NCBI RefSeq assembly: GCF_900115635.1
Contig: NZ_FOXE01000018.1
Location: forward strand, 1-64,000
DNA: 64,000 nucleotides
Direction of reading: 5' to 3'
Source of the DNA: Oscillibacter sp. PC13
Lineage (GTDB): Bacteria > Bacillota > Clostridia > Oscillospirales > Oscillospiraceae
Shown here: in pieces, positions 41,987 to 51,099 of the stretch
How positions within the stretch are numbered: position 1 is the stretch's first letter
Layout: the number at the start of each line of letters is the position of its first letter
Translations under genes and position numbers: made by a program
The notes under the pieces: generated by a model
The model's input: the letters and a program-made list of their open reading frames with translations, nothing else
Told to the model about the DNA's origin: nothing
Databases searched by the model: none

Positions 41987-43033
41987 TCAATTATCCTTGC
42001 TCCGGCGGATCTCTCCCAGCTTCCGCAGAGATTCCAGTGCCTCGGCAAACTCCCCTGCCTTAGCAGAGGGATTTCCCCGCAGAATCCGCAGGGAGCGCTG
42101 ATACGTTTGAATGGTTTTGGTACGGACGGCTTCCTCCCGCCGGCGGAGTCCCTCGATGGCCTCTTCCAAGTCCGCCCTGCGCTTGGCCAGCATTTCCTCC
42201 GTCAAATCCCTGGCATCCTCCAGATGATCCCGACAGCTCTCCAGCACTTCCGCAATGTTGCGGAGCGCCTCCAGCTTGGCCTCTGTGCGGCGGCGCAGCG
42301 TCTCCTCCATCAACTCCTGGCGCTTCAGCGCCCGCGCGGCGCGGGCCTGGCGCTGCTGCCGCTCCGCTTCTATCCGGTCCTGGAGCAGTAGCCGCTCCAC
42401 CTCTGTCCGGTCCCGGAATTTTCTCAGCTCTTCCCCGGCAAAGGCAGAATAGACCTCCGCCCGCTTGGCCAGACGCCGCAAATCCTCGTTCTCCTCTGTC
42501 ATCCTAGTGAGAACCTCCCGCAGATCCATAGCCGCCTGGACGGATCGGACCGCATCCACAGTAAAGGCGATTGTCAGCAGCAATGCCAGCGGATCCACAC
42601 ACCAGGCCGGTACATCCTTCAGCAGCCGGGCAACGGGCGGGTGGATAAACCGCACCATCAGGATGGAAAAGAATCCCCAGGCGATGGAGCTGGTAAGGCA
42701 GATGTAGCCATTCAAGTTGAAGGGCTGCTTTGTATAATCCCAGTACCGGACCTTAAACAGCCGCTCCATCACCGCCCCGGTGACATACTCCAGCGCAGTG
42801 GCGGCCAGCATGCCCAGTAAAAATACCAGCCGCAGATCATCCTCCACCGGAATGGTAGCCAGCAGGATGATGATGGCACCGGAGCCATAGATGGGGAGCA
42901 GCGGTCCATGCAGGAAACCGCGGTTTACCCAATGGCGCTGTTTCAAAGAGACATAGCAGCTCTCCCACACCCAGCCCAAAAAGCAGTAAAAGAAAAATAG
43001 CAGCACCCACTGGCCCGTTGAATAGACATGCAT
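41987..43033 (-). CDS. CmpB-like putative ABC transporter permease (membrane plus coiled coil)
   Basis: 348 aa. Seen: five hydrophobic spans in the first 175 residues with FLGWVWESCYVSLKQRHWVNRGFLHGPLLPIYGSG, the hallmark block of this family, then about 150 residues of highly charged coiled coil (EERLLLQDRIEAERQQ-like heptads) running to the C-terminus. Despite the family name, no ATPase partner is nearby and transport is unproven. Start ATG 43033 has GGAG about 11 bases upstream. Stands alone on the minus strand. Confidence 0.75.
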   Translation of the reverse strand: MHVYSTGQWVLLFFFYCFLGWVWESCYVSLKQRHWVNRGFLHGPLLPIYGSGAIIILLATIPVEDDLRLVFLLGMLAATALEYVTGAVMERLFKVRYWDYTKQPFNLNGYICLTSSIAWGFFSILMVRFIHPPVARLLKDVPAWCVDPLALLLTIAFTVDAVRSVQAAMDLREVLTRMTEENEDLRRLAKRAEVYSAFAGEELRKFRDRTEVERLLLQDRIEAERQQRQARAARALKRQELMEETLRRRTEAKLEALRNIAEVLESCRDHLEDARDLTEEMLAKRRADLEEAIEGLRRREEAVRTKTIQTYQRSLRILRGNPSAKAGEFAEALESLRKLGEIRRSKDN

Positions 43034-43132
43034 CCCCTCGCAACGCTCCTTCTGTTACATGATAACTCCCGTTCTAATTTTACCACGGAAGCCGCGGCGC
43101 CACAATCACCAAAGATCGCGCGGTGTCTAAAT

Positions 43133-44404
43133 TCAAACCTCCGCCATCTCGCGGCCCGGCGCACTGGCCCGAATTTCCAGCACCCGGCGTTGATCCGCCC
43201 GGGTGACCGTCACATCCAGCCCATCAGCCTGGAAGCGATCCCCATCCTTGGGGACCCGGCCCAGCTGCTCAATCACCCAGCCGGAAACGGTGCTGGCATC
43301 GCAGTCTCCGCCGCGGACGGAAAAGAGGTCGTAGAGATCCGTCAAATCCGCGCTGCAGTCAATGAGATAGCTGCCGTCCCCCTGTTTTCGGAACTGCTCC
43401 ACCACTTCGTCGTGTTCGTCCCAGATCTCGCCCACCAGCTCCTCCATGATGTCCTCCATAGTGACGATGCCCTCTGTGCCGCCGTATTCATCCACCACCA
43501 CAGCCATGTGGACCTTTTCCTTCTGCAGTACCCGCAGCAGTTGGTCGATGCGGGCGTTGGGCGTGGTGTAGTGCACCGGGCCAACGGCATTTTTCAGCGT
43601 ATTCTGTCCCCGGTAGCGGGCGGCGTAAAAGTCCTTCTCATGGAGCACGCCCACAATTTCGTCAATGCTCCTGCGGTATACCGGTAGGCGGGAGTATCCA
43701 CTCTCCGCGAAAGCGGTGGCCACAGCCTCCATGGCTGCATCCTCCGGAATGGCCACCAAATCCACCCGGGGCGTCAGAATATCCCCTGCCTCCAAATCGC
43801 TGAATTCGATGGCCGACCGAATCAGCTCGCTCTCATGTGCATCCAGGCCACCCTCGCTCTCCGCCTCGGAAACCATGGTAATCAGCTCCTCCTCGGTAAT
43901 ACCGGGATCATCTGCCGTATGGAACACATGGCTGAGCAGCCGCTTCCACTGTGCAAAAAGGAAATTTACCGGCCGCAGCACAGCCAAAAATATCCGCAGG
44001 ACAGGGGCCGACCACATGGCAAAGCGCTCCGGAGACTCCTTGGCAATGCTTTTGGGTGAAATTTCCCCAAAAATCAGCACCGCCACCGTCAGCACGATGG
44101 TGGAGACGGTGGGGCCATATCCCTCTCCCACCAGTTTGGTAAACAGCACCGTGCCCACGGTGGTGGCGGTGATGTTCACAATATTGTTGCCAATGAGGAT
44201 GGTAGAGAGCAGGCGGTCGTAATCCTCCGCCAGCTCCAGCGTCAAGGCCGCCCGGCGGTCTCCGGCTTCGGCCTTGCTCTTCAATCGGATTCTGTTCAGA
44301 CTGGAGAAGGCTGTTTCCGTAGCGGAAAAATAGGCCGACAGGCAGATGAGCATCACGATTGCAGCGGTCATCGTCAGACTGGAAGGGTCCATGAGGAACT
44401 TCAT
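43133..44404 (-). CDS. CNNM/CorC-type membrane protein (hemolysin C family)
   Basis: 423 aa. Seen: an N-terminal CNNM/DUF21 domain with four hydrophobic spans ([43 protein letters not shown]), a pair of CBS domains (about 200-320, [15 protein letters not shown] and [29 protein letters not shown]) and a C-terminal CorC_HlyC domain. Known: members move or sense Mg2+/Co2+. ATG 44404 or GTG 44407 are close alternatives; AAGGAG is very near both. Preceded by a leader with a terminator and an upstream ORF (see separate entries), so expression is probably controlled after initiation. Confidence 0.88.
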   Translation of the reverse strand: MKFLMDPSSLTMTAAIVMLICLSAYFSATETAFSSLNRIRLKSKAEAGDRRAALTLELAEDYDRLLSTILIGNNIVNITATTVGTVLFTKLVGEGYGPTVSTIVLTVAVLIFGEISPKSIAKESPERFAMWSAPVLRIFLAVLRPVNFLFAQWKRLLSHVFHTADDPGITEEELITMVSEAESEGGLDAHESELIRSAIEFSDLEAGDILTPRVDLVAIPEDAAMEAVATAFAESGYSRLPVYRRSIDEIVGVLHEKDFYAARYRGQNTLKNAVGPVHYTTPNARIDQLLRVLQKEKVHMAVVVDEYGGTEGIVTMEDIMEELVGEIWDEHDEVVEQFRKQGDGSYLIDCSADLTDLYDLFSVRGGDCDASTVSGWVIEQLGRVPKDGDRFQADGLDVTVTRADQRRVLEIRASAPGREMAEV

Positions 44405-44410
44405 CACTCC

Positions 44411-44539
44411 TTAAAAAAACTCCAAAATTTTGGCCGCAGGCGCAAAAAAGGGCAGTCTTACCCCCTTTTGAGGCAGACTGTCCTGATACAAACAGGCATA
44501 TGTGGGTGGGTAACGGAGGTTGATCCACGGTTGTTCCAC
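44411..44539 (-). CDS. 42-codon upstream ORF in the CNNM leader
   Basis: GTG at 44537-44539, 3 bases after AAAGGA, opens a 42-aa frame (start EQPWINLRYPPTYACLYQ) that runs through the terminator hairpin and stops 4 bases before the CNNM GTG. Three Tyr and a Pro-Pro lie in the first half. It could be a leader peptide whose translation opens the hairpin, or chance. Not recognised. Confidence 0.4.
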   Translation of the reverse strand: MEQPWINLRYPPTYACLYQDSLPQKGVRLPFFAPAAKILEFF

Positions 44540-44572
44540 AGTTCCTTTCTTGGCACGGCGGCCGACTAATTG
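44444..44572 (-). ncRNA. Leader RNA of unknown class ending in an intrinsic terminator, upstream of the CNNM gene
   Basis: Minus strand: a transcript from about 44572 would end at GGACAGTCT...AGACTGCCC (44450-44458 with 44475-44483, one mismatch) followed by TTTTTT (44444-44449), 40 bases before the CNNM start. Length about 125 nt. Inner pairs UGUGG/CCACA and CCUG/CAGG are visible. No match to a riboswitch class I can recognise (not M-box, yybP-ykoY, NiCo, fluoride or T-box). Confidence 0.5.
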
Positions 44573-44573
44573 A

Positions 44574-44607
44574 GTGGTATCATACCACAGGAACGGCCAA
44601 AAAGCAA
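44574..44607 (-). promoter_or_regulatory. Promoter and operator upstream of the CNNM leader
   Basis: Minus strand TTGCTT (44602-44607), 17 bases, TATGAT (44579-44584). A perfect inverted repeat GTGGTAT-c-ATACCAC (44574-44588) overlaps the -10. Confidence 0.6.
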
Positions 44608-44652
44608 GCCGTGCCGGTAAAGAATCCGTAAAGCGATCTCTTTTTTTAAGAA

Positions 44653-44678
44653 GAGGCCGGCGCAAATGCGCCGGCCTC
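44653..44678 (-). terminator. Terminator hairpin after the SLH surface protein
   Basis: GAGGCCGGCGC, AAAT loop and GCGCCGGCCTC, an 11-bp perfect stem right after the stop codon. On the minus strand TTCTT follows. Confidence 0.7.
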
Positions 44679-44691
44679 CGTTCGACTGCCA

Positions 44692-47600
44692 TCAAAGCAG
44701 GTTATAAAGAATCTTCGCCATTTGGCCCCGGGTGATATTTGCATGGGGTTGGAAGCTGCCGTCCGTGTAGCCGCCGATGATTCCCTGTGCCGCCATGGTC
44801 TGGATATAATAGGTGGCATAGGCGGGAATGGAGGCGGTGTCCGTAAAGGTCAGCGCCGTGGTGGCGTATCCCTTTTCCTGGGTGCGGCCAATCATGGTGG
44901 CCGCCTGGGCCCGGGTCAGGCTGGATCCGGGATTGAAGTACAGCTTTCCGTTCTTGCCGGCGGAGCCGTTGATAATCCCCTCCGTATACAGCGCCCGGAC
45001 CGCCGGCACCGCATACGCCGGAATAGCGCTGTTGTCCGCAAAGGGCAGCGCCACGTCTGCGTACTTGCTCTCCTCCAGGCCCAGATACCGGTACAGCATC
45101 ACGGAGAACTGGGCACGGGTAATATTCTGCCCTGGCCGGAAGGTCCCGTCGTCATAGCCAGTGGTGATATTGGAGGTATACAGGAAATCCACGTAAGTGG
45201 CTCCCCAGTAATCGCCGATGTCGGTAAACTTGTGATCCACTCCATAAGGCTCCACATCTACAGAAGCGCGGCCAATGTTGCCGGATCCGTCTTTGGCCGT
45301 GATGGTCACCCGCATGGCCTCATGGGTCTCGCCGGGACCAGGCAGGGCATAGGTCACCTTGCCGGTGGAGGCATCATAGGAGGCACTGCCGGTCACATCC
45401 TTGCCATTATAGAAAACGGAGACAGTGGAAGCAGGCAGCACACCGTCCACCGCGTCAGAAACTGTTGCAGTGACGCTCCAGGCGGCGTTGTCCAGCGCTG
45501 CCGTAATAACGGGCACCTCGTTGTCCACCGTGCCGGCAAAGGATGCTACGATCTGGTCGATATAAATGGTACCGGAGGTGGGTGTGGTAGGCGCGGCGGT
45601 AATCTGACCGCCCAGCCCGTCGTCTATATATGCGCGATCACCGGCGGAGATCTCAAGTCCCTGGATGGCAAAGCTGCCGCCCTGAGTGGACACGCTCACC
45701 TGCTTCCAGCCGGTGAAATCCAGCGTGGCGACATCGGTGGTAAGCGTACCAGTGGTACCGTCGCTGTACAGCAGGCGCAGAATATTGCCGGATCCGTCGC
45801 CGTAAACCCAGAGGTTCAAGCTGGTATAGACCTGGCCGCTGATGTCGGTCTGAGCCGCCGCATGCCACTGGGCCTTGTAGTCCAGCGAATCAGACAACGT
45901 GTAATCCACCTTGCCGGATCCCCGGCCCATCTTCACCAAATCAGCCGTGTGGTTCAGGCTGAAGTCCATGCCAGTGCCGCTGCCGCGGAAGATGGTGCTG
46001 GTGCCCTCGAAATCCTCTACTGTCTTCAGCGCCAGGGTAGACACCGTGACAGGAATGGTCACGCTCTTGCTGCCGGCGGAGACCGTGATGGATCCGCTGC
46101 CAGGCGCTCCGGCGGTAAAGATGCCGCTTTGGTCAATGGTACCCACATCGCCGGAGACGGTCCAGGTGAAGGCCTCCGGATCTGCTTTCAAACTCAGGTG
46201 GCGGTATACGGCAGATGCAACCAGCGCCGCGGAGGCGCCCGGCGCTACATTCAGGCTGGTGAGTACGGTGCCGCTGCTGCTGCGGACTGTAATCGCATCC
46301 GGATCTGTGACAGCGCACACCGTGGTCGTCCCGCGTTTGCCGCCGCCCTCGGCCGTGACGGTGATCTCACCGCCGGAGGCAGGCGTGGTCAGCACATTGC
46401 CGTTCAGCTCCCCGTCATCCGCCTCCAAATCATAACTGCGATCCATGGGAATAAAGTTGGTGTCCACAGCAGAGGCCGTGATATTCACCTTACTGCCTGC
46501 CAGGACATACTGATTGTCCGCCTGTACGTAGAAATGGCTGAGACGGTCCGTGGGCTCACTGTCGGCCACCAGAAAAATCTGGTTTGAAACTGCCCGCTCA
46601 CTGCCCTCGGATGGGGTATTGATGGTCTTGGCCGACACATCGTCAGGCTCTGTAACCGCCATGGTAGTGGATCCGCCGCCGTCCAGGCACAGGGCGGTCT
46701 CGCAGCCAAGCTCTATCATTCTCTGGGCCACCTGGGTCAGGGACGCGCCGATGGAGTGGCCGGATTTCCGGCCGTCGATGGTATAAAACACCAGAGTCCC
46801 GTCTGCCTTCTGCCCCACGGCGGTGCGGGGATTCACACCGGCCTGCAGGCCCGAGGCCACGCTGCCGTATTCCACCAGAGAATACAAAGCGCCCACGGCG
46901 TATTCCACATCATTCCACTCGTCGCTGGCCGCGGCCGTGGACAAGGTGATGGTGGCACCCACCGGAATATTCCGCAGCGCATCCAAATGGTAGCTGTTGG
47001 ACTGCAGGTTTGCAGACAGCACCACCTGATCCGGCCCGATGGTGGTGGCAGCCGCGGCCTCCACAATCCGATCCACCGTCGCAGTCAATGTGTCTCCGAT
47101 GGAGAGGCTGCCGTCTTCGATGGTGCAGATCACATCCACACCCGCCTCTGTGTTGCCGGTGGTATGCTTGGCATTGAAGTCATACGTATAGAGATAGATA
47201 CCGCCGGTGGAAACCCGCGCTTTATTGACGCCGGTAAGCTGCCGGGCCACCGCTGTGGTTCCGCCGTAGCCGTCGGTCACGGTATAGCCCAAGTCAGCGG
47301 TCACCTTTACCGCCGGCTTTCCCAGAACGGCGGTGCCGTCAGCCCGGAAGCCGATGGCATAATAGCCGCCGTCACTGCTGCGCAGCTGGCCCCCGGAAAT
47401 GACAAGCCCGATGGGCAGGCCGGTCCCCACGTTGTAAAAGTCGCCGTTGATCCCGGCCACCACCCGGTAACCCTGACTCTCCAGGGTCTTGGCCATGGAA
47501 GAAATCGTGCTGCGGTCCGTCAGCGCATTGCCATAGGTGACAATGGGCGTCACATCCTCATTGGGGGCATATGTAATGAGATTCTCCGTTCGGAGATCGG

Positions 47601-47775
47601 AATAGGTACTGCTCCAAAATACGTTGGTGGAAAGCTCCGTCTCCTGGTTTAACAGGGTATCTCTGGCAGTCAGATCCTCCCCCAGGGCGTCTGACGCCGC
47701 CGCTGTCAGGCTGACGCCGCACAGCAGGGACATGGATAGGAGCAAAGAAATCGTTTTTTGAAAGATTGTTTTCAT
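44692..47775 (-). CDS. Secreted SLH-domain protein with phosphodiester glycosidase (NAGPA) domain
   Basis: 1027 aa surface protein. Seen: signal peptide (KTIFQKTISLLLSMSLLCGV, cleavage near AAA), NAGPA-like phosphodiester glycosidase domain (about 60-400, with GINGDFYNVGTGLPIGLVI and ALCLDGGGSTTMAV), Ig-like/Big-type repeats (about 410-590), a carbohydrate-binding-like region (about 600-740) and three C-terminal SLH repeats (about 855-1027, for example TTGYDDGTFRPGQNITRAQF) that attach it to secondary cell-wall polymer. Known: NAGPA domains cleave or recognise phosphodiester-linked sugars. Start ATG at 47775 follows GGAGGCAG. Its own transcript. Confidence 0.87.
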   Translation of the reverse strand: MKTIFQKTISLLLSMSLLCGVSLTAAASDALGEDLTARDTLLNQETELSTNVFWSSTYSDLRTENLITYAPNEDVTPIVTYGNALTDRSTISSMAKTLESQGYRVVAGINGDFYNVGTGLPIGLVISGGQLRSSDGGYYAIGFRADGTAVLGKPAVKVTADLGYTVTDGYGGTTAVARQLTGVNKARVSTGGIYLYTYDFNAKHTTGNTEAGVDVICTIEDGSLSIGDTLTATVDRIVEAAAATTIGPDQVVLSANLQSNSYHLDALRNIPVGATITLSTAAASDEWNDVEYAVGALYSLVEYGSVASGLQAGVNPRTAVGQKADGTLVFYTIDGRKSGHSIGASLTQVAQRMIELGCETALCLDGGGSTTMAVTEPDDVSAKTINTPSEGSERAVSNQIFLVADSEPTDRLSHFYVQADNQYVLAGSKVNITASAVDTNFIPMDRSYDLEADDGELNGNVLTTPASGGEITVTAEGGGKRGTTTVCAVTDPDAITVRSSSGTVLTSLNVAPGASAALVASAVYRHLSLKADPEAFTWTVSGDVGTIDQSGIFTAGAPGSGSITVSAGSKSVTIPVTVSTLALKTVEDFEGTSTIFRGSGTGMDFSLNHTADLVKMGRGSGKVDYTLSDSLDYKAQWHAAAQTDISGQVYTSLNLWVYGDGSGNILRLLYSDGTTGTLTTDVATLDFTGWKQVSVSTQGGSFAIQGLEISAGDRAYIDDGLGGQITAAPTTPTSGTIYIDQIVASFAGTVDNEVPVITAALDNAAWSVTATVSDAVDGVLPASTVSVFYNGKDVTGSASYDASTGKVTYALPGPGETHEAMRVTITAKDGSGNIGRASVDVEPYGVDHKFTDIGDYWGATYVDFLYTSNITTGYDDGTFRPGQNITRAQFSVMLYRYLGLEESKYADVALPFADNSAIPAYAVPAVRALYTEGIINGSAGKNGKLYFNPGSSLTRAQAATMIGRTQEKGYATTALTFTDTASIPAYATYYIQTMAAQGIIGGYTDGSFQPHANITRGQMAKILYNLL

Positions 47776-47963
47776 GTACTGCCTCCAAATGCGCAAACAA
47801 ACGGTCTACATAACGCCTTTTACAATAGCACACCCCATACCTAAAGTAAATGTCAAAATGGAAACAAATGTCTCCAAAAAGACAGAAATTTTCCAGGGTT
47901 GCTTTTTTATTAGACGCTATTCGGCCGATGTAGGTTCCACAGCTCGGGAAACTTTCAGAAAGT

Positions 47964-47993
47964 AAAAAAGCCGGGCGCAGATTCGCCCGGCTT
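47964..47993 (-). terminator. hemW terminator
   Basis: GCCGGGCG (47970-47977) and CGCCCGGC (47984-47991); on the minus strand TTTTTT (47964-47969) follows. It lies 13 bases after the hemW stop. Confidence 0.88.
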
Positions 47994-48006
47994 CCCCTAG
48001 ACGCTC

Positions 48007-49218
48007 TCAATCCAGCTCCACCCGGAAATCGCCCCGTGCGGCGGCCTCTGCCCGGCGCCGTTTGTCCTCCGCCAGCGCGTCCAGCATCCCGCCGATGATC
48101 TGGTTGGACACCAAAAAACCCTTTGGCGTCAGATTCCAGCGCCCCTCCTCCTGCACGGCGTATCCGGCAGCTTCACACGCAGTTAAAAAGGGCAGAAAGC
48201 AACTGAACCGCCGCCGGAAACGGTGTTCAAACACCGCCGGTTCCAGTCCCTGTACCGTCCGAAGCCCCAGCATCACCCACTCCGTATCCCGGTCCAACGG
48301 AGGAATGCGCTCGTTTTCCGACAGCATGGGTGTGTGTTCCGTCACACCCCGGAGATATCCCTCCAGATCTCTGGCGTAGGCATACCGCACACCGCCGAAG
48401 TCCGAGTGGGCACCGGGGCCGAATCCCGCATACTCCTGCAGCGTCCAATACTTGAGATTGTGCCGGGAGGCAAAGCCCGGCTTTGCAAAATTGGAAATCT
48501 CATACTGCTCGTACCCATGCCGGCGCAAAAATTCCACTGCGTACAGATACATCTCTGCCTGCTCTTCATCCCCCGGAAGGCCGGCAGTTTCCCGGACCGC
48601 AAAGAGCGGGGTTCCCTCCTCCACCTTCAGTCCATAGCAGCTCAGGTGCTCCGGCTCCAGCGCCACGGCGGCGGCCAGGTTCTCTCTCCACCGCTCCATG
48701 GTCTGGCGGGGCAGGCCGTAAATCAAGTCCAGAGAGAGGTTCTTCAGCTTAGCCTTTCGAACTGCCTCCACAGCGGCATGCACCTGTTCCATGGTGTGGA
48801 TCCGTCCAATGGCATGCAGTTCCTTATCATCAGCAGACTGCATCCCCAGGGAAATCCGGTTGAAGCCACAGCGGCGCAGCGCCCGAAGCGCCCGCCAGTC
48901 TCCGGAGGAATCCGGATTGGCCTCCAGGGTAATCTCCGCCTCCCGCTCTACACGGTACTTTTTTTGAATAACCTTCAGAATTTTCTCCAGCCGCTTCACC
49001 CCCAGATAGCTGGGTGTGCCACCGCCGAAATAAACTGTATCCACACGGTATCCGGCCGCGAAGGGTGCCGTCTCCGCCAAATGGGAACAGAGGGCGGCAG
49101 TGTATGCATCCATGCGGCTCTCCGTGTGGGGCAGAGAGTAAAAATCACAGTAGACGCATTTTTGTTTGCAGAAGGGAATGTGGACATACAGTCCCAGCCT
49201 TTTTTCAGCAGGTTTCAT
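48007..49218 (-). CDS. hemW: Radical SAM family heme chaperone HemW
   Basis: 403 aa. Seen: YVHIPFCKQKCVYCDFYS with the CxxxCxxC cluster (Cys17, 21, 24), YFGGGTPSYL, ITLEANPDS, and NHSDF-like GPGAHSDFGG. It lacks the extra N-terminal extension of true coproporphyrinogen oxidase HemN, so HemW, a heme-trafficking protein, is the better name. The start at 49218 follows GGAGGG; the frame is open to 49281. Single gene with terminator. Confidence 0.92.
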   Translation of the reverse strand: MKPAEKRLGLYVHIPFCKQKCVYCDFYSLPHTESRMDAYTAALCSHLAETAPFAAGYRVDTVYFGGGTPSYLGVKRLEKILKVIQKKYRVEREAEITLEANPDSSGDWRALRALRRCGFNRISLGMQSADDKELHAIGRIHTMEQVHAAVEAVRKAKLKNLSLDLIYGLPRQTMERWRENLAAAVALEPEHLSCYGLKVEEGTPLFAVRETAGLPGDEEQAEMYLYAVEFLRRHGYEQYEISNFAKPGFASRHNLKYWTLQEYAGFGPGAHSDFGGVRYAYARDLEGYLRGVTEHTPMLSENERIPPLDRDTEWVMLGLRTVQGLEPAVFEHRFRRRFSCFLPFLTACEAAGYAVQEEGRWNLTPKGFLVSNQIIGGMLDALAEDKRRRAEAAARGDFRVELD

Positions 49219-49287
49219 AAAGGGCCCTCCAAGCGCCGGAAAATTCTCTCCCAGTTTACCTGCTTTCCTGCCGGATTGCAAGGGTAT

Positions 49288-49317
49288 GCATAAGGTTTTC
49301 CGGTTTTGGAGAAACTA
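49288..49317 (+). promoter_or_regulatory. Candidate forespore sigma-F promoter of spoVAC
   Basis: GCATA (49288-49292), exactly 15 bases and GGAGAAACTA (49308-49317), which fits the Bacillus sigma-F consensus GYWTA-N15-GGnnAnAnT. Start codon is 29 bases downstream. Confidence 0.6.
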
Positions 49318-49345
49318 GGGAAAACACAGGAAAAGAGGAATCTCC

Positions 49346-49789
49346 ATGGATATGTCTCCCCAGGAATATCAGCAGTATGTGCAGCAGCACGCAAAAAAGT
49401 CCCCCATCGTGAAGAATATGATTCTGGCCTTTGTCATCGGCGGACTTATCTGCGTCCTCGGCCAGCTCATTCAAAACGGCTGGGCCGCCGCGGGTCTCGG
49501 CAAGGAGGACGCCGGCACCGCCACCTCCTGCTCGCTGGTGTTTCTCTCCGCCCTGCTGACGGGGCTGAACCTGTACAACAAGCTGGCCCGGTTCGGCGGA
49601 GCCGGCACATTGGTTCCCATCACCGGGTTTGCCAACGCCGTGGTGTCACCGGCCATTGACTTCAAAAGCGAGGGCTTCATCACCGGCATGGCCGCCAAAA
49701 TGTTCCTGGTGGCAGGGCCGGTCATTGTCTTCGGAACACTGGTCTCTGTGATCTACGGGGTGATTCTCAAGCTCTTCGGACTGGTGTAA
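49346..49789 (+). CDS. spoVAC: Stage V sporulation protein AC
   Basis: 147 aa inner spore-membrane protein. Seen: KKSPIVKNMILAFVIGGLICVLGQLI, a loop, then SLVFLSALLTGLNLYNKL, FGGAGTLVPITGFANAVVSPA and FLVAGPVIVFGTLVSVIYGV; this order and the GAGTxVPxTGFAN block are diagnostic. Known: part of the SpoVA channel for dipicolinic acid uptake and release, with mechanosensitive channel activity. SpoVAD and SpoVAE, normally downstream, are absent: a convergent antiporter gene follows. Start ATG 49346 has AGAGGAA. Confidence 0.93.
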   Translation: MDMSPQEYQQYVQQHAKKSPIVKNMILAFVIGGLICVLGQLIQNGWAAAGLGKEDAGTATSCSLVFLSALLTGLNLYNKLARFGGAGTLVPITGFANAVVSPAIDFKSEGFITGMAAKMFLVAGPVIVFGTLVSVIYGVILKLFGLV

Positions 49790-49806
49790 ACACCCTTCCT
49801 GCATGC

Positions 49807-49848
49807 AAAAAAGGAGGCGCGCCCTTCCTAAAGGGCGCGCCTCCTTTT
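49807..49848. terminator. Bidirectional terminator between spoVAC and the antiporter
   Basis: GGAGGCGCGCCC (49813-49824) and GGGCGCGCCTCC (49833-49844), flanked by AAAAAA on the left and TTTT on the right. Confidence 0.9.
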
Positions 49849-49861
49849 CTGTCTTTGCATT

Positions 49862-51079
49862 TTACCGTCCATCGCCCTCAGCCGGCTCCTGTTCCAGCAG
49901 CGTCCGGTAGGACGCGTCCATCCCCAGGGCCCCCAGCGGCGCGGTGATTAAAATCGCCAGCACCGCCACGGACAGCACCAGATTGCCGCAGGGAAGACCC
50001 ATGGCCAGCGGCACAGATCCGATGGCCGCCTGAACCGTTGCCTTTGGGAGATAGGAGATTACGCAGAACAGCCGCTCCCGGCGGCTGAGGCAGGTACCCG
50101 CCGCACAGAGGCATACGCCCAGGGACCGTACAGCCAGCGCCAGAAAAATCAGCAAAACCGCTTTGGGTCCGGCCTCCAGCGTATAGCGGATGTCCACCGC
50201 CGCGCCCACCAGCACAAACAGCGTGACCTCCGCCGCCAGCCACAGCTTGCCAAATTTTTCCGACAGTCTTCGGGAGACCGGCGGGGCGCTTTTCAGCTGC
50301 AGTGCGCAGGCCATGCTCATTACCGCCAGCAGCCCGGAGACCGGAACGCTTTCCGTCAGCCATGCCTCCAGGGCAATCAGCAAAAAGGCAGTACCCAGCA
50401 CGATGATGACCTTCATGCTGTTGCGAATGGGATTGGCCCGGGCATAGCTGGTTTCAAAAAACCAGGCCAGTACAACCCCCGCCGCAGCGCCCACAGCCAC
50501 ACCCAGCACAATGGACACCGGAATGGCGGCAAAATCCGCCAGACTGGCAGAGCCGCCCTGGGCCATACCGGTGAAAGTGGAAAACAGGACGATGACAAAT
50601 ACATCATCCATGGATGCACCCGCCAGCACCATCTGGGGAATCCGCTTGCGGGTGCCCCAGCGGTTTTCCATCAGGTGCACCATCCGGGGCACCACCACCG
50701 CCGGGGATACCGCCCCCAGTACGGCGCCCATCACTGCCGCCTCCACCCGGGTAATGCCCAGCAGGTCGGGGGCGAACAGCACATAGGCCAGAATCTCCGC
50801 ACTGGCTGGAATGCAGGACAGCATCAGAGCCGGACGGCCCACGGCCTTCAAATCCCGAATATTCAGCGACAGGCCAGCCTTGATGAGAATAATGACCAGG
50901 GCCATCTTCCGTAAATCCGCGGAGACCAGCAGAATGGAGCTGTCCAGCAAATTCAGGACATAGGGTCCCAGCAGGATGCCCGTGATCAGCATTCCGATAA
51001 TTCGGGGCAGATGAATTTTTTGACAGATTGCCGCCGCAGCGAGCCCCACAAGAAAAATCAGAGCCAGTGATGTCAGCAT
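49862..51079 (-). CDS. Cation:proton antiporter (CPA family), fluoride-riboswitch controlled
   Basis: 405 aa integral membrane protein with about 12 hydrophobic spans. Seen: LPRIIGMLITGILLGPYVLNL, LVIILIKAGLSLNI, GAVLGAVSPAVVVPRM and AGASMDDVFVIVLFSTF, blocks of Na+/H+ exchanger proteins of the NhaP/Kef superfamily. A fluoride riboswitch lies immediately upstream. Known: antiporters of this kind are among genes commonly controlled by crcB RNAs and are thought to help expel fluoride. ATG 51079 follows AAGGAGG. Role in fluoride export or pH repair is inference from the riboswitch. Confidence 0.88.
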   Translation of the reverse strand: MLTSLALIFLVGLAAAAICQKIHLPRIIGMLITGILLGPYVLNLLDSSILLVSADLRKMALVIILIKAGLSLNIRDLKAVGRPALMLSCIPASAEILAYVLFAPDLLGITRVEAAVMGAVLGAVSPAVVVPRMVHLMENRWGTRKRIPQMVLAGASMDDVFVIVLFSTFTGMAQGGSASLADFAAIPVSIVLGVAVGAAAGVVLAWFFETSYARANPIRNSMKVIIVLGTAFLLIALEAWLTESVPVSGLLAVMSMACALQLKSAPPVSRRLSEKFGKLWLAAEVTLFVLVGAAVDIRYTLEAGPKAVLLIFLALAVRSLGVCLCAAGTCLSRRERLFCVISYLPKATVQAAIGSVPLAMGLPCGNLVLSVAVLAILITAPLGALGMDASYRTLLEQEPAEGDGR

Positions 51080-51099
51080 AAAAAACCTCCTTGGACCAC

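Noticed and set aside
44444..44572. 6S RNA, RNase P RNA, SRP RNA or tmRNA
   Set aside because: None of the conserved cores (such as GAGGAAAGUCC of RNase P or the SRP tetraloop domain) is present and the position before a gene with a terminator fits a leader better.
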